64,000 bases of DNA. Source: Lacrimispora saccharolytica. GTDB taxonomy: Bacteria > Bacillota > Clostridia > Lachnospirales > Lachnospiraceae. Below are positions 1 through 7,999 of this stretch, piece after piece. The position numbers and the translations under genes are program-made. Every line of letters begins with the position of its first letter. Positions within the stretch are counted from its first letter, which is position 1. The notes below the pieces were generated by a model. It was given only the letters and a program-made list of their open reading frames with translations. It did not search any database and was not told where the DNA came from. The stretch is taken from the NCBI GenBank assembly GCA_021531795.1, contig JADYUL010000001.1:310001-374000 (forward strand). Direction: 5' to 3'.

Positions 1-447
1 ATGGCTATGAGCGATGAGGACTTTAAAAGTGTAGTTGATACCAACCTTCTCGGAACCTTTCATATGATTAAATTATTAGTCAGATATATGCTTAAGAACA
101 AGGGAGGCAGAATAATCAATATCGCATCGGTAAGCGGAGTACTGGGCAATGCCGGTCAGGCTAACTATTCGGCATCCAAGGCGGGAGTTATAGGATTAAC
201 CAAGTCGGTGGCAAGAGAACTCGCTACCAAGAATATATGTGTTAATGCAGTAGCCCCGGGATTTATTGAGACCGATATGGTTAAGGCTATGAGCGAGGGC
301 GCAATTGAGGCAGGTGTAGCTTCTATACCAATGAAGAGACTGGGACAGCCTGAGGATATAGCGGCCATGGTAGGTTTCCTTGCTTCTGATAAGGCATCCT
401 ATATAACAGGACAGGTAATCAATGTTGACGGCGGAATGGCCATCTAA
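1..447 (+). CDS. fabG: 3-oxoacyl-ACP reductase FabG, 3' part
   Basis: The C-terminal 148 residues of a short-chain dehydrogenase that reduces 3-ketoacyl-ACP with NADPH in fatty-acid elongation. Visible are the catalytic Tyr/Lys motif (YSASKAGVIG), the preceding active-site serine region (NIASVSG), the PGFIETDM loop and the SDR end YITGQVINVDGGM. The N-terminal Rossmann glycine motif lies before the window, so the Met at base 1 is internal rather than the start. It ends 9 bases before fabF, which has its own AAGGAGG site, so the two are in one operon. Family and operon are clear; FabG rather than another SDR follows from the fab neighbours. Confidence 0.93.
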   Translation: MAMSDEDFKSVVDTNLLGTFHMIKLLVRYMLKNKGGRIINIASVSGVLGNAGQANYSASKAGVIGLTKSVARELATKNICVNAVAPGFIETDMVKAMSEGAIEAGVASIPMKRLGQPEDIAAMVGFLASDKASYITGQVINVDGGMAI

Positions 448-456
448 GGAGGATAT

Positions 457-1689
457 ATGTCAAGAAGAGTTGTAATAACAGGCCTTGGAGCCATTACTCC
501 AATAGGAAACAGTGTAGATGATTTCTATGCGGGAATCAAGGAAGGCAGAATCGGCCTGGATAATATCAGCAAGTTTGATACTTCTGATTTCAGGGTAAAA
601 ATTGCTGCGGAGGTTAAGGATTTTGCTCCTGAAAACTATATGGATAAGAAGGCAGCCAGAAGAATGGAGCCCTTCTGTCAGTATGCTGTTGCGGCAGCAG
701 GTGAGGCGATAAAGGATTCAGGTCTTGATATAGAAAAGGAAGACCCCTTTATGGTGGGTTGTGCCATTGCCTCAGGTGTAGGAAGCCTGCAGCTGTTTGA
801 GAAGGAGCATACAAGACAGCTTGAGAAGGGTGGAGATAAGGTTGCCCCTCTATTTATTCCGATGTTCATCTCCAATATGGCAGCAGGTAATGTCAGCATT
901 ACCTACGGTCTTAAGGGTAAGAATATCAATGTGGTTACAGCCTGTGCTTCAGGTACCAATTCGGTAGGTGAGGCTTTCAGAACCATCCAGTACGGCGATG
1001 CTGATGTCATGCTTGCCGGCGGTTCTGAGGCATCAATTACACCTATGGGTATTGCGGGCTTCTCTTCACTCAATGCACTGTCAGTAAGTGAGGATAAGAG
1101 TAGATGTTCAATTCCTTTTGATAAGGATAGAAACGGTTTCGTCATGGGCGAGGGCGCAGCCATCCTTGTACTTGAGGAGCTTGAGCATGCACGAAAGAGG
1201 GGCGCCAAGATATATGCAGAGGTTGTGGGCTACGGCTGTAGCGCAGATGCATATCATATTACCAGTCCGGATGAAACCGGCGAGGGCGCAGCAAGAGCAA
1301 TGCTTAATGCCTGCAATGACGCAGGGGTATCAACAGATGACATTGACTATATCAATGCTCACGGTACAAGCACACATCACAATGACTTATTTGAGACCAA
1401 GGCAATCAAGCTCACCTTCGGAGAGCATGCCTATGATATTATGATCAACTCTACCAAGTCCATGATAGGACATCTGCTTGGAGCCGCAGGTGCAATCGAG
1501 CTTGTAACCTGTGCCAAGGAACTTGAAGACGGCTTCGTACACGCTACAGTCGGACTTAAGGAAACAGAGGAAGAGATGGACTTAGACTACTGCAAGGAGA
1601 GCAGAAATGCCGACATTCAGTACGCACTCAGCAACTCGTTTGGCTTCGGCGGACACAACGCCTGTGTTCTTCTGAAGAAGTGGTCATAG
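457..1689 (+). CDS. fabF: 3-oxoacyl-ACP synthase II FabF
   Basis: Condenses malonyl-ACP with the growing acyl-ACP chain in the cytosol. The thiolase-fold triad is intact: nucleophile Cys163 (TACASGT), His302 (INAHGTST) and His339 (SMIGHLLGAAG), with the terminal FGFGGHNACVLL motif. At 410 residues it is full length. The start follows an AAGGAGGATAT ribosome site. It sits between fabG and fabZ. Many Firmicutes carry accB between fabF and fabZ; here the gap is only 11 bases, so accB is not at that place. Confidence 0.97.
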   Translation: MSRRVVITGLGAITPIGNSVDDFYAGIKEGRIGLDNISKFDTSDFRVKIAAEVKDFAPENYMDKKAARRMEPFCQYAVAAAGEAIKDSGLDIEKEDPFMVGCAIASGVGSLQLFEKEHTRQLEKGGDKVAPLFIPMFISNMAAGNVSITYGLKGKNINVVTACASGTNSVGEAFRTIQYGDADVMLAGGSEASITPMGIAGFSSLNALSVSEDKSRCSIPFDKDRNGFVMGEGAAILVLEELEHARKRGAKIYAEVVGYGCSADAYHITSPDETGEGAARAMLNACNDAGVSTDDIDYINAHGTSTHHNDLFETKAIKLTFGEHAYDIMINSTKSMIGHLLGAAGAIELVTCAKELEDGFVHATVGLKETEEEMDLDYCKESRNADIQYALSNSFGFGGHNACVLLKKWS

Positions 1690-1700
1690 GAGGATAAAAA

Positions 1701-2132
1701 ATGTCAGTATATACAACGAAGGAAATCATGGAGATATTACCTCATAGGGCACCTTTCCTGCTAATAGATACGGTTGAGGAGCTTGAACCCGGCAAAAGAG
1801 TGGTGGCTAAGAAATGCGTTACATACAACGAGCCATTCTTCCAGGGTCATTTCCCGGGCAATCCGGTTATGCCCGGAGTACTTATCTGCGAAGCACTGGC
1901 TCAGGCGGGTGCTGTTGCAATCTTAGGCTTGGACGAGAATAAGGGAAAAACTGCATATTTTGCGTCTATGGATAAGGTGAAGTTTAAGAAGAAGGTACTT
2001 CCGGGTGATGTACTTATGCTTGAGGTCGAGCTTGTGAAGATCAAGGGACCCTTCGGAATTGCCAAGGCAAAGGCTACAGTTGATAGCAAGGTTGCAGTAA
2101 GCGGAGAATTCACTTTTGCATTAGGAGAATAA
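1701..2132 (+). CDS. fabZ: 3-hydroxyacyl-ACP dehydratase FabZ
   Basis: Dehydrates 3-hydroxyacyl-ACP in the elongation cycle. The hot-dog fold signature is visible: catalytic His50 in [14 protein letters not shown] and Glu64 in [10 protein letters not shown]. At 143 residues it has the usual length. The start follows TAGGAGGATAAAAA. It is separated by 11 bases from fabF and 4 from accDA, clearly cotranscribed. FabA is ruled out by length and by the FPGNPVMPG loop. Confidence 0.97.
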   Translation: MSVYTTKEIMEILPHRAPFLLIDTVEELEPGKRVVAKKCVTYNEPFFQGHFPGNPVMPGVLICEALAQAGAVAILGLDENKGKTAYFASMDKVKFKKKVLPGDVLMLEVELVKIKGPFGIAKAKATVDSKVAVSGEFTFALGE

Positions 2133-2136
2133 GGCA

Positions 2137-3780
2137 ATGGAGAATGTAATAGAATGTCCCTTTTGCGGACGTGAGCTTGATAAGGATAAAGTAATTAAGC
2201 GCAAGTACGTCTGTTATGAGTGCGGATATTATTTCAGGGTTAGAACCAATAACAGAATCAAGATGGTAGCTGACAGAGGTTCCTTTGAGCAGTGGTTCGA
2301 GGACCTGGTGGAGAGCAATCCTCTTTCCTTCGAGGGCTATGAAGAGAAACTTGAGGCAACAAGGGAGAAGACCGGATTAACTGAGGCGGTGACAGTGGGT
2401 AAGTGCAGGATATACGGCGAGGAGGCTGTTATCGGAGTATGTGACTCCAGATTCCTCATGGGAAGTATGGGTCATGTGGTTGGTGAGAGAATAACCGCTG
2501 CCGTTGAGAGGGCAACAGAACTTAGACTGCCGGTATTCATATTCTGCTGTTCGGGAGGAGCAAGGATGCAGGAGGGAATTATTTCCCTTATGCAGATGGC
2601 CAAGACCACTGCAGCAATTAAGAGGCATTCCGACGCAGGATTATTCTACTGCACGATTCTGACTGATCCTACCACGGGTGGCGTTACTGCAAGCTTTGCA
2701 ACAGTCGGTGATGTCATTATGGCTGAGCCGGGAGCATTAATTGGCTTCGCAGGTCCAAGGGTAATAAAGCAGACCATAGGTCAGGATCTGCCTGAGGGCT
2801 TCCAGAGAGCAGAGTTCCAGGTTGAGAAGGGCTTTGCGGACGGAATCGTTAAGAGAGAAGATCTAAGAAAGACAATTTATTATCTTATTGTTGCCAACAG
2901 ACCGAAGGAAGGTGTCTTCAGGGTAAGAAGACAGTCTGAAGAAGATAAGAGATTCATGTATACGGAGATACTTAAGGAGCTTACATGGAAGAGCAGGTCG
3001 CTCACTGCATGGGAGAAGGTTAAGGCTGTAAGACAGGCAATCAGACCTTCTGCCAAGGATTACATGGACTATATCTTTGACTTCTTTGTGGAGGCCAAGG
3101 GTGACAGAGCCTATGGTGATGACCAGGCTATAATGGGTGGAATTGCAATGCTTAACGGTCAGCCCATAACCGTTATTGCCGACATGAAGGGTAATACCAT
3201 TGAGGAGTGTCAGAAGAGAAACTTCGGTATGCCGCTTCCTGAAGGATATCGCAAGGCTCTGAGACTGATGAAGCAGGCCGAGAAGTTCGGAAGACCGATT
3301 GTAAGCTTTGTTAATACTGCAGGAGCATACTGTGGAATAGAGGCGGAGGAGAGAGGACAGGGTGAAGCAATAGCCAGGAATCTGCTTGAGATGAGTGCAC
3401 TTAAGGTTCCGGTTCTCTGTATTGTTATCGGAGAAGGCGGAAGCGGTGGAGCACTTGCTACAGCGGTTGGCAATGAAGTGTGGATGATGGAGAATGCGAC
3501 ATACTCCATTCTGTCTCCCGAGGGCTTTGCTTCTATACTATGGAAGGATGCCTCAGCTGCTCCCAAGGCCAGTGAGGTTATGAATATTACTTCACAGGAT
3601 CTTAAAAGACTTGGAGTGGTAGAGAAGATTATTCCCGAATTCGGAGGAGCCAATCCGAATACAGTCGAGGCTATCGGAGAATATATGAGAGATGAGATTG
3701 TGAAGTTCCTGGATGCATGCGAGGGCAAAGACTGGGAGAGCTTCGCCGAGGACAGATATAACAGATTCAGAAAATATTAG
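2137..3780 (+). CDS. accDA: acetyl-CoA carboxylase carboxyltransferase, fused beta-alpha (AccD-AccA)
   Basis: One 547-residue chain carries both carboxyltransferase subunits, which move the carboxyl group from biotin to acetyl-CoA to make malonyl-CoA. Residues 1 to about 265 are AccD: a four-Cys zinc finger (C7, C10, C26, C29), then the [10 protein letters not shown] and [12 protein letters not shown] crotonase-type motifs. Residues from about 285 are Acc[48 protein letters not shown] and [10 protein letters not shown]. The usual acyl-CoA carboxylase partners accB and accC are not in this cluster, so they must lie elsewhere. The joint is continuous with no frameshift, so this is a true fusion. 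Confidence 0.95.
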   Translation: MENVIECPFCGRELDKDKVIKRKYVCYECGYYFRVRTNNRIKMVADRGSFEQWFEDLVESNPLSFEGYEEKLEATREKTGLTEAVTVGKCRIYGEEAVIGVCDSRFLMGSMGHVVGERITAAVERATELRLPVFIFCCSGGARMQEGIISLMQMAKTTAAIKRHSDAGLFYCTILTDPTTGGVTASFATVGDVIMAEPGALIGFAGPRVIKQTIGQDLPEGFQRAEFQVEKGFADGIVKREDLRKTIYYLIVANRPKEGVFRVRRQSEEDKRFMYTEILKELTWKSRSLTAWEKVKAVRQAIRPSAKDYMDYIFDFFVEAKGDRAYGDDQAIMGGIAMLNGQPITVIADMKGNTIEECQKRNFGMPLPEGYRKALRLMKQAEKFGRPIVSFVNTAGAYCGIEAEERGQGEAIARNLLEMSALKVPVLCIVIGEGGSGGALATAVGNEVWMMENATYSILSPEGFASILWKDASAAPKASEVMNITSQDLKRLGVVEKIIPEFGGANPNTVEAIGEYMRDEIVKFLDACEGKDWESFAEDRYNRFRKY

Positions 3781-3788
3781 GACGGATT

Positions 3789-4715
3789 ATGGGAATTAAG
3801 ATATTAGGAACCGGAAGTGCCCTGCCTGAAAAGGTTGTTACCAATTTCGACCTTATGAAAACAATGGATACTTCTGATGAATGGATTAGAGAGCGAACAG
3901 GAATCGGTGCCCGTCACGTGGTAACAGGTTCGTTCGATACAGAGACAACACTTGGTACAAATGCAGCAAGGAGGGCGATAGAGGCAGCAGGTCTTTTAGC
4001 TTGTGATATTGACCTGATCCTTGTTGCTACCTGTACCGCAGATGACAGACTGCCTTGTGTAGCCTGCAAGATTCAGGCTGCTTTGGGAGCCGGGCAGGCA
4101 GCAGCATTTGACATTAATGCGGCATGTGCAGGATTTTTAATCGGATTATCTGTGGCAGAGGGATACCTTAGTTCGGGCGCTTTTGCCAATGTATTGGTAG
4201 TAGGAACCGAGACAGTGTCCAAGATCATCGACTGGAGCGACAGAGGAAGCGCAATTCTCTTCGGAGACGGCGCGGGAGCCTGTGTGGTGACAAGAAGCGA
4301 TTCGGCTTTCACCTTTGCGCTCGGAGCTGACGGCGAAGGTGGAGATGCGCTTAGGTGTTCACACAATTCGACGGTAACCATGGACGGTCAGGCAGTGTAT
4401 CGTTTTGCTACACGTACAGTTCCGAAGGTTATTAATGAAGTACTTGCGAAGGCAGGAATGAAGGCCTCAGAGGTTGATAAATATGTGCTTCATCAGGCTA
4501 ATATGAGGATAATTGGCTCGATTGCCAAGGGACTTAAGGAGCCGATAGAGAAGTTCCCGACAAATATTGAGAATGTGGGTAATATGAGTTCGGCGTCCAT
4601 ACCGGTTCTTCTTGACGAATTGGTGAGAGATGGTAAGATAGTAGCCGGAGAGAAAATAGTGTTGGCGGGCTTTGGTGCAGGACTTACCTATGGCGCGTGT
4701 GTGATGGAATATTAA
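3789..4715 (+). CDS. fabH: 3-oxoacyl-ACP synthase III FabH
   Basis: Starts chain synthesis by condensing acetyl- or branched acyl-CoA with malonyl-ACP. The catalytic triad is visible: Cys113 in DINAACAGFLIG, His in VLHQANMRI, and Asn in NIENVGNMSSASIP; the loop reads GNMSSAS where GNTSSAS is common. At 308 residues it is slightly shorter than typical (about 320). In many Firmicutes fabH opens the fab operon; here it is next to last, before a MarR regulator. Start is the ATG after TAGGACGGATT. Confidence 0.95.
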   Translation: MGIKILGTGSALPEKVVTNFDLMKTMDTSDEWIRERTGIGARHVVTGSFDTETTLGTNAARRAIEAAGLLACDIDLILVATCTADDRLPCVACKIQAALGAGQAAAFDINAACAGFLIGLSVAEGYLSSGAFANVLVVGTETVSKIIDWSDRGSAILFGDGAGACVVTRSDSAFTFALGADGEGGDALRCSHNSTVTMDGQAVYRFATRTVPKVINEVLAKAGMKASEVDKYVLHQANMRIIGSIAKGLKEPIEKFPTNIENVGNMSSASIPVLLDELVRDGKIVAGEKIVLAGFGAGLTYGACVMEY

Positions 4716-4716
4716 T

Positions 4717-5172
4717 ATGATTAGTAAGGATGAGAAATCTTTAAATGAATTATTGGTAAGTCTCTTTGGTCAGGTGATGGCGACGGAGTCTAAGGCGGTG
4801 ATCACAGAGGAATTCAAGGATATGACAGAGAACGAGATGCATATCTTAGAAGCTGTGGGCACGGACGATAAGAATCCCATGAAGGTGTCGGATATTGCTG
4901 CCAAGCTTGGCGTTACTACGAGTACTCTCACTATCAATATGAATGCGCTTGAGAAGAAGGGCTATGTGGTAAGGGAGAGAAGCACAAAGGATAAGAGGAT
5001 TGTCTATGTGCGACTGACTGAGCGTGGAAGAAAGGCGTTCTTCCATCACAGGGACTTCCATAAGAAGATGATTAAGTCTATTGTAAGCGGCATCTCCAAG
5101 GAGGAAAGACGCGTGCTTATTGACTGCTTATACAGGCTTCAGGAATTCTTCGAGAGCTACGGAGAGGATTAA
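4717..5172 (+). CDS. MarR-family regulator, FabT-like
   Basis: A 151-residue winged-helix repressor of the MarR family. The helix-turn-helix is VSDIAAKLGVTTSTLTINMNALEKKGYV and the wing is RERSTKDKRIVYVRLTERG. The FabT branch represses fab operons in response to acyl-ACP, and the position one base after fabH makes this role likely. In streptococci fabT lies at the start of the fab cluster; here it follows the structural genes. An alternative is control of the chromate-type transporters that follow. No signal peptide or membrane segment is seen. Confidence 0.8.
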   Translation: MISKDEKSLNELLVSLFGQVMATESKAVITEEFKDMTENEMHILEAVGTDDKNPMKVSDIAAKLGVTTSTLTINMNALEKKGYVVRERSTKDKRIVYVRLTERGRKAFFHHRDFHKKMIKSIVSGISKEERRVLIDCLYRLQEFFESYGED

Positions 5173-5173
5173 G

Positions 5174-5746
5174 ATGCTTGTGCAGTTGTACTTAGCCTTC
5201 CTAAGAATTGGTGGGCTTACCTTCGGTGGTGGTCTTACGATGCTGCCGATGCTTAAATACGAACTGGTGGAGAAGAACCATTGGATAACGGAGGAGGAAC
5301 TGATTGACTGTTATGCCGTGGGCCAGTGTACACCGGGAATCATAGCGATAAATACAGCCACCTATGTGGGCTTCAAGAAAAAGGGAGTCACGGGTGGCAT
5401 TTTCTCGACTCTGGGAATGGTGACACCATCGCTTGTCATCATTACTATTCTTGCAGCTTCCCTTAATACAATACTTGATAATGTGTGGGTAGGTCATGCA
5501 CTTATGGGAATCAGAGGCGTAGTCTGTGCCCTGATGTTCAATACGGTCTTAAACCTGGCTAAGAAGAGTCTGGTTAATGTGTCTACCTGCATAATCTGCG
5601 CCATAGTGCTTGCCTTATGTCTGTTTACGGACATTCCCTCAGTGATAATCGTTATAGTGACTGCTGTCATAGGTGTTGTCAGTGAGTGGTATGGCGGCAG
5701 CAAAAGTAAGAATGAGAAAGTAATTGGGGAGGACGGTTCGGAATGA
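5174..5746 (+). CDS. chromate transporter family protein, first of a pair
   Basis: A 190-residue membrane protein with the CHR domain signature FLRIGGLTFGGGLTMLPML near the N-terminus and GQCTPGIIAINTATYVG. It is a short-chain CHR protein; such proteins usually work as a pair of half-size subunits. About five to six membrane segments are visible. The ATG at 5174 is chosen because it lies directly after the regulator stop with AGAGGATTAAG in front; an upstream start would overlap the regulator. Real substrate is unknown: chromate, sulfate or other anions have been suggested for the family. Confidence 0.85.
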   Translation: MLVQLYLAFLRIGGLTFGGGLTMLPMLKYELVEKNHWITEEELIDCYAVGQCTPGIIAINTATYVGFKKKGVTGGIFSTLGMVTPSLVIITILAASLNTILDNVWVGHALMGIRGVVCALMFNTVLNLAKKSLVNVSTCIICAIVLALCLFTDIPSVIIVIVTAVIGVVSEWYGGSKSKNEKVIGEDGSE

Positions 5747-6300
5747 ATATACTGGTTGAACTCTTCATTGAATTTTTCAAAATCGGATTGTTTGCGGTGG
5801 GTGGAGGTCCGGCTACCTTACCCTTCCTTATGGATCTGACCGAGCTCAAGCCCTGGTTCACCATGCAGGACTTAACCAATATGATTGCAGTAAGTGAATC
5901 GACACCGGGACCGCTGGGATTAAACATGTCAACCTATGCGGGGTATCAGACTGCGGGTATTATCGGTGGAATAACGGCAACATTCGCTCTTGTTCTGCCA
6001 AGTCTTGTTATTATCATGCTTATTGCCAAATTTCTGGAGAACTTCAACAAGAACAGATATGTACAGGCAGCCTTTAAGATGATACGTCCGGCAGTTACAG
6101 CACTTATTGCATCCGCAGTACTCAATGTATTCCGTGCATCACTTTTTATTGAGGTGGATGGCAAGCTTATCCTGTCAGTGGGCTCACTGATTATTGCAAT
6201 CGTTGTTGTTATCCTGATTCAGCTCAAGCCATGCAAGAAGATTCATCCATTCTTCTGGTTTGTGGCAGGCGCCACCGCCGGCTGCATATTGAGGTTATAA
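5743..6300 (+). CDS. chromate transporter family protein, second of a pair
   Basis: A 185-residue CHR-family membrane protein overlapping the previous gene by four bases (ATGA), so the two are translationally coupled. The CHR signature is FIEFFKIGLFAVGGGPATLPFL, followed by SESTPGPLGLNMSTYAGYQTAG. About five hydrophobic segments follow. It ends the fab-CHR operon; immediately after it the hairpin repeat region begins and no clear intrinsic terminator is seen. Function beyond anion transport cannot be read from the sequence. Confidence 0.85.
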   Translation: MNILVELFIEFFKIGLFAVGGGPATLPFLMDLTELKPWFTMQDLTNMIAVSESTPGPLGLNMSTYAGYQTAGIIGGITATFALVLPSLVIIMLIAKFLENFNKNRYVQAAFKMIRPAVTALIASAVLNVFRASLFIEVDGKLILSVGSLIIAIVVVILIQLKPCKKIHPFFWFVAGATAGCILRL

Positions 6301-6353
6301 TGTATTTCAGCATGACTCGCTCAAAGATTCGCAATGGAATGCCTGGAGAACTG

Positions 6354-6603
6354 CTATGATTTGCGCGGCGATTCGCTTCGGGTGGGGTTATGTGGCAACG
6401 CGGGTTGCTTAAATCGATAGATTTCGAGGGATGGATACATCGGGATCGCCTGATTTTGTGGAGTTTAGATGTATTTTACTATGATTTGCGCGGAGATTTG
6501 CTTCGGATGGGATTATGTGGCGCCGCGGGTTGCTTAAATTGATAGATTTCGAGGGATGGATACATCGGAATTGCCTGATTTTATAGAGTTCCGATGTATT
6601 CTT
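6354..6603 (+). repeat. tandem duplication, 125-base period
   Basis: Two head-to-tail copies, 6354-6478 and 6479-6603, each beginning CTATGATTTGCGCGG and ending in a TACATCGG hairpin. They differ at scattered positions, so the duplication is not recent. The right arm of the hairpin in the first copy is degenerate (TTTAGATGTAT). No open frame of note runs through them. Confidence 0.85.
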
Positions 6604-7025
6604 TTTTAGGATACATCGGAATCTGATATTCTTGTTGAATCCCGATGTATCCGGCATGTATGGTTTTTGGAACATACATCGGAAATGCCCGAGTTAGGGC
6701 CTTTCCGATGTATTATTACTCTAGTTTCAGTAGGCGATACATCGGGATTGAAATTTCGATGCCCATCCCGATGTACGAAGGTCCAAATCTATCTATAATA
6801 TACATCGGGATGGGCCAATACAGTTCATTTCCGATGTATCGCCCAAAATCGCTAAAACAAAATACATCGGAATTCACCAATTCATAGCAATCCCGATGTA
6901 TTCCTATTAATTTCCCGCGAGTACACATACATCTCCTCGCAACATATCCCCGCGCGAATCAACCTCACTTTAATTTCCCGCGATTCTACATGCTCTCCCT
7001 CGCAGGATACTCCCGCGCGAGAAGG
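6440..7025. repeat. hairpin repeat cluster A
   Basis: Seven imperfect palindromes, starting near 6442, 6561, 6610, 6674, 6735, 6800 and 6862. Each has left arm ATACATCGGRAT, a 15-20 base variable loop and right arm ATYCCGATGTAT. They are spaced about 20-25 bases apart. From 6908 to 7022 two copies of a GC-rich module (TTAATTTCCCGCG ... CCCGCGCGA) follow. The whole cluster is an inverted, diverged copy of cluster B. Short open frames here (translations full of YIG and PMY) are products of the repeat. The 6301-7162 gap holds no other gene that I can support. Confidence 0.9.
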
Positions 7026-7162
7026 CTAAAATAATTTATAGTCAGACAATCAGAGGTATATTAAAAACATACAATCAGAGATATACTAATAACAGATAAT
7101 TCCAGTTCAGTTATATACAGGCGATAATGTGATCCTTATCTCGCCACTTAGGGGAAGTAATT

Positions 7163-7594
7163 ATGAGAAAGAGAATAATAGGTTATAGGAAAAGAATCGA
7201 TAATTTAATACTAAAGCTGGAGAGTGAAATACATACAGGTGTCGGTAGTACAAAAGAAAGCAAGACAAACCGGGACACCGTGTCGAAAGATGAGAGTGCT
7301 ATAAACATCGACAGGGTAATCGAAGAGCATCTGGTACAGATTGCATTCTTCCAGCACGAGAGACTGATTCATCTTATTGTAACGGTAGCCTTTGCACTCA
7401 TGACAATCATATCGATTGTGGCATCAGTACTTGTTCCGGCAGACGAAACGATGGGCTTTCTGATACTAACGGCATCTCTTATTATCTTACTGGTTCCGTA
7501 TATCCTTCATTATTATATTCTTGAGAATGAGACGCAGAAAATGTATGAGCAGTACGACAAATTGCTGGAGATAAAATCCGGGGAAAATACGTGA
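7163..7594 (+). CDS. small membrane protein of unknown function
   Basis: 143 residues. The N-terminal 70 are charged and probably helical (MRKRIIGYRKRIDNLILKLE); two hydrophobic segments follow, LIHLIVTVAFALMTIISIVA and an adjacent stretch around GFLILTASLIILLVPYILHY, then a short charged tail. This suggests a two-pass membrane protein with both ends in the cytosol. The start follows AGGGGAAGTAATT. I do not recognise the family. It lies alone between hairpin cluster A and the tRNA gene. Confidence 0.7.
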   Translation: MRKRIIGYRKRIDNLILKLESEIHTGVGSTKESKTNRDTVSKDESAINIDRVIEEHLVQIAFFQHERLIHLIVTVAFALMTIISIVASVLVPADETMGFLILTASLIILLVPYILHYYILENETQKMYEQYDKLLEIKSGENT

Positions 7595-7640
7595 AACAAA
7601 ACTTCGAAACAAAATCTGTCGAAAATTTTCAAAAAAATGC

Positions 7641-7669
7641 TTGCAATTTGGTTTGGATTATATTATATT
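7641..7669 (+). promoter_or_regulatory. sigma-A-type promoter of the tRNA gene
   Basis: TTGCAA (7641-7646), a 17-base spacer and TATATT (7664-7669). The start point would be near 7676, about 33 bases before the tRNA. Confidence 0.6.
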
Positions 7670-7708
7670 AAATGAGCGCGCTGCAGTAGGCGGTGTGAAA
7701 CAGAAGAT

Positions 7709-7780
7709 GGCTCGTTGGTCAAGCGGTTAAGACGCTGCCCTCTCACGGCAGAATCAGCGGTTCGATTCCGCTACGAGCTG
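7709..7780 (+). tRNA. tRNA-Glu (anticodon CTC)
   Basis: A full cloverleaf can be drawn: acceptor GGCTCGT/ACGAGCT, D-arm with TGGTCAAGCGGTTA, anticodon stem CTGCC/GGCAG around loop CTCTCAC giving anticodon CTC, and T-loop GGTTCGATTCC. The discriminator is G780 and CCA is not encoded. It reads GAG codons. A terminator follows within 4 bases, so it is a single-gene transcript. Confidence 0.93.
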
Positions 7781-7783
7781 CTA

Positions 7784-7814
7784 AAAACCTCATAGCTTAG
7801 GCTATGAGGTTTTT
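7784..7814 (+). terminator. intrinsic terminator after tRNA-Glu
   Basis: A 13-bp stem (AAAACCTCATAGC / GCTATGAGGTTTT), 4-base loop and T-run. Confidence 0.9.
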
Positions 7815-7975
7815 ATATTTATTTTATATTTTTTTGCAAAAGTGCCCGAAGTACTGACAAATTGGGCGTTTCTACAGATTGTGCCTGATATATACCGAAG
7901 CAGGTTCTATTGATTTTTGAATTTACAGTGATAAAATAAAAAAGCTTTTTGTAAAAATTGTAAAAGAATACACAG

Positions 7976-7989
7976 ATTATCATGATAAT
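7976..7989. promoter_or_regulatory. perfect 14-bp palindrome before the RND gene
   Basis: ATTATCATGATAAT, a perfect inverted repeat placed just before the GAGGTAATAT ribosome site of the transporter gene. Its place fits an operator for a dimeric repressor; no repressor gene is adjacent, so this is an inference. Confidence 0.4.
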
Positions 7990-7999
7990 GAGGTAATAT

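Noticed and set aside
6645-6928. Two overlapping frames (80 and 70 codons, opposite strands) in cluster A
   Set aside because: Their translations repeat YIG and PMY because they read the TACATCGG palindromes; no ribosome site.
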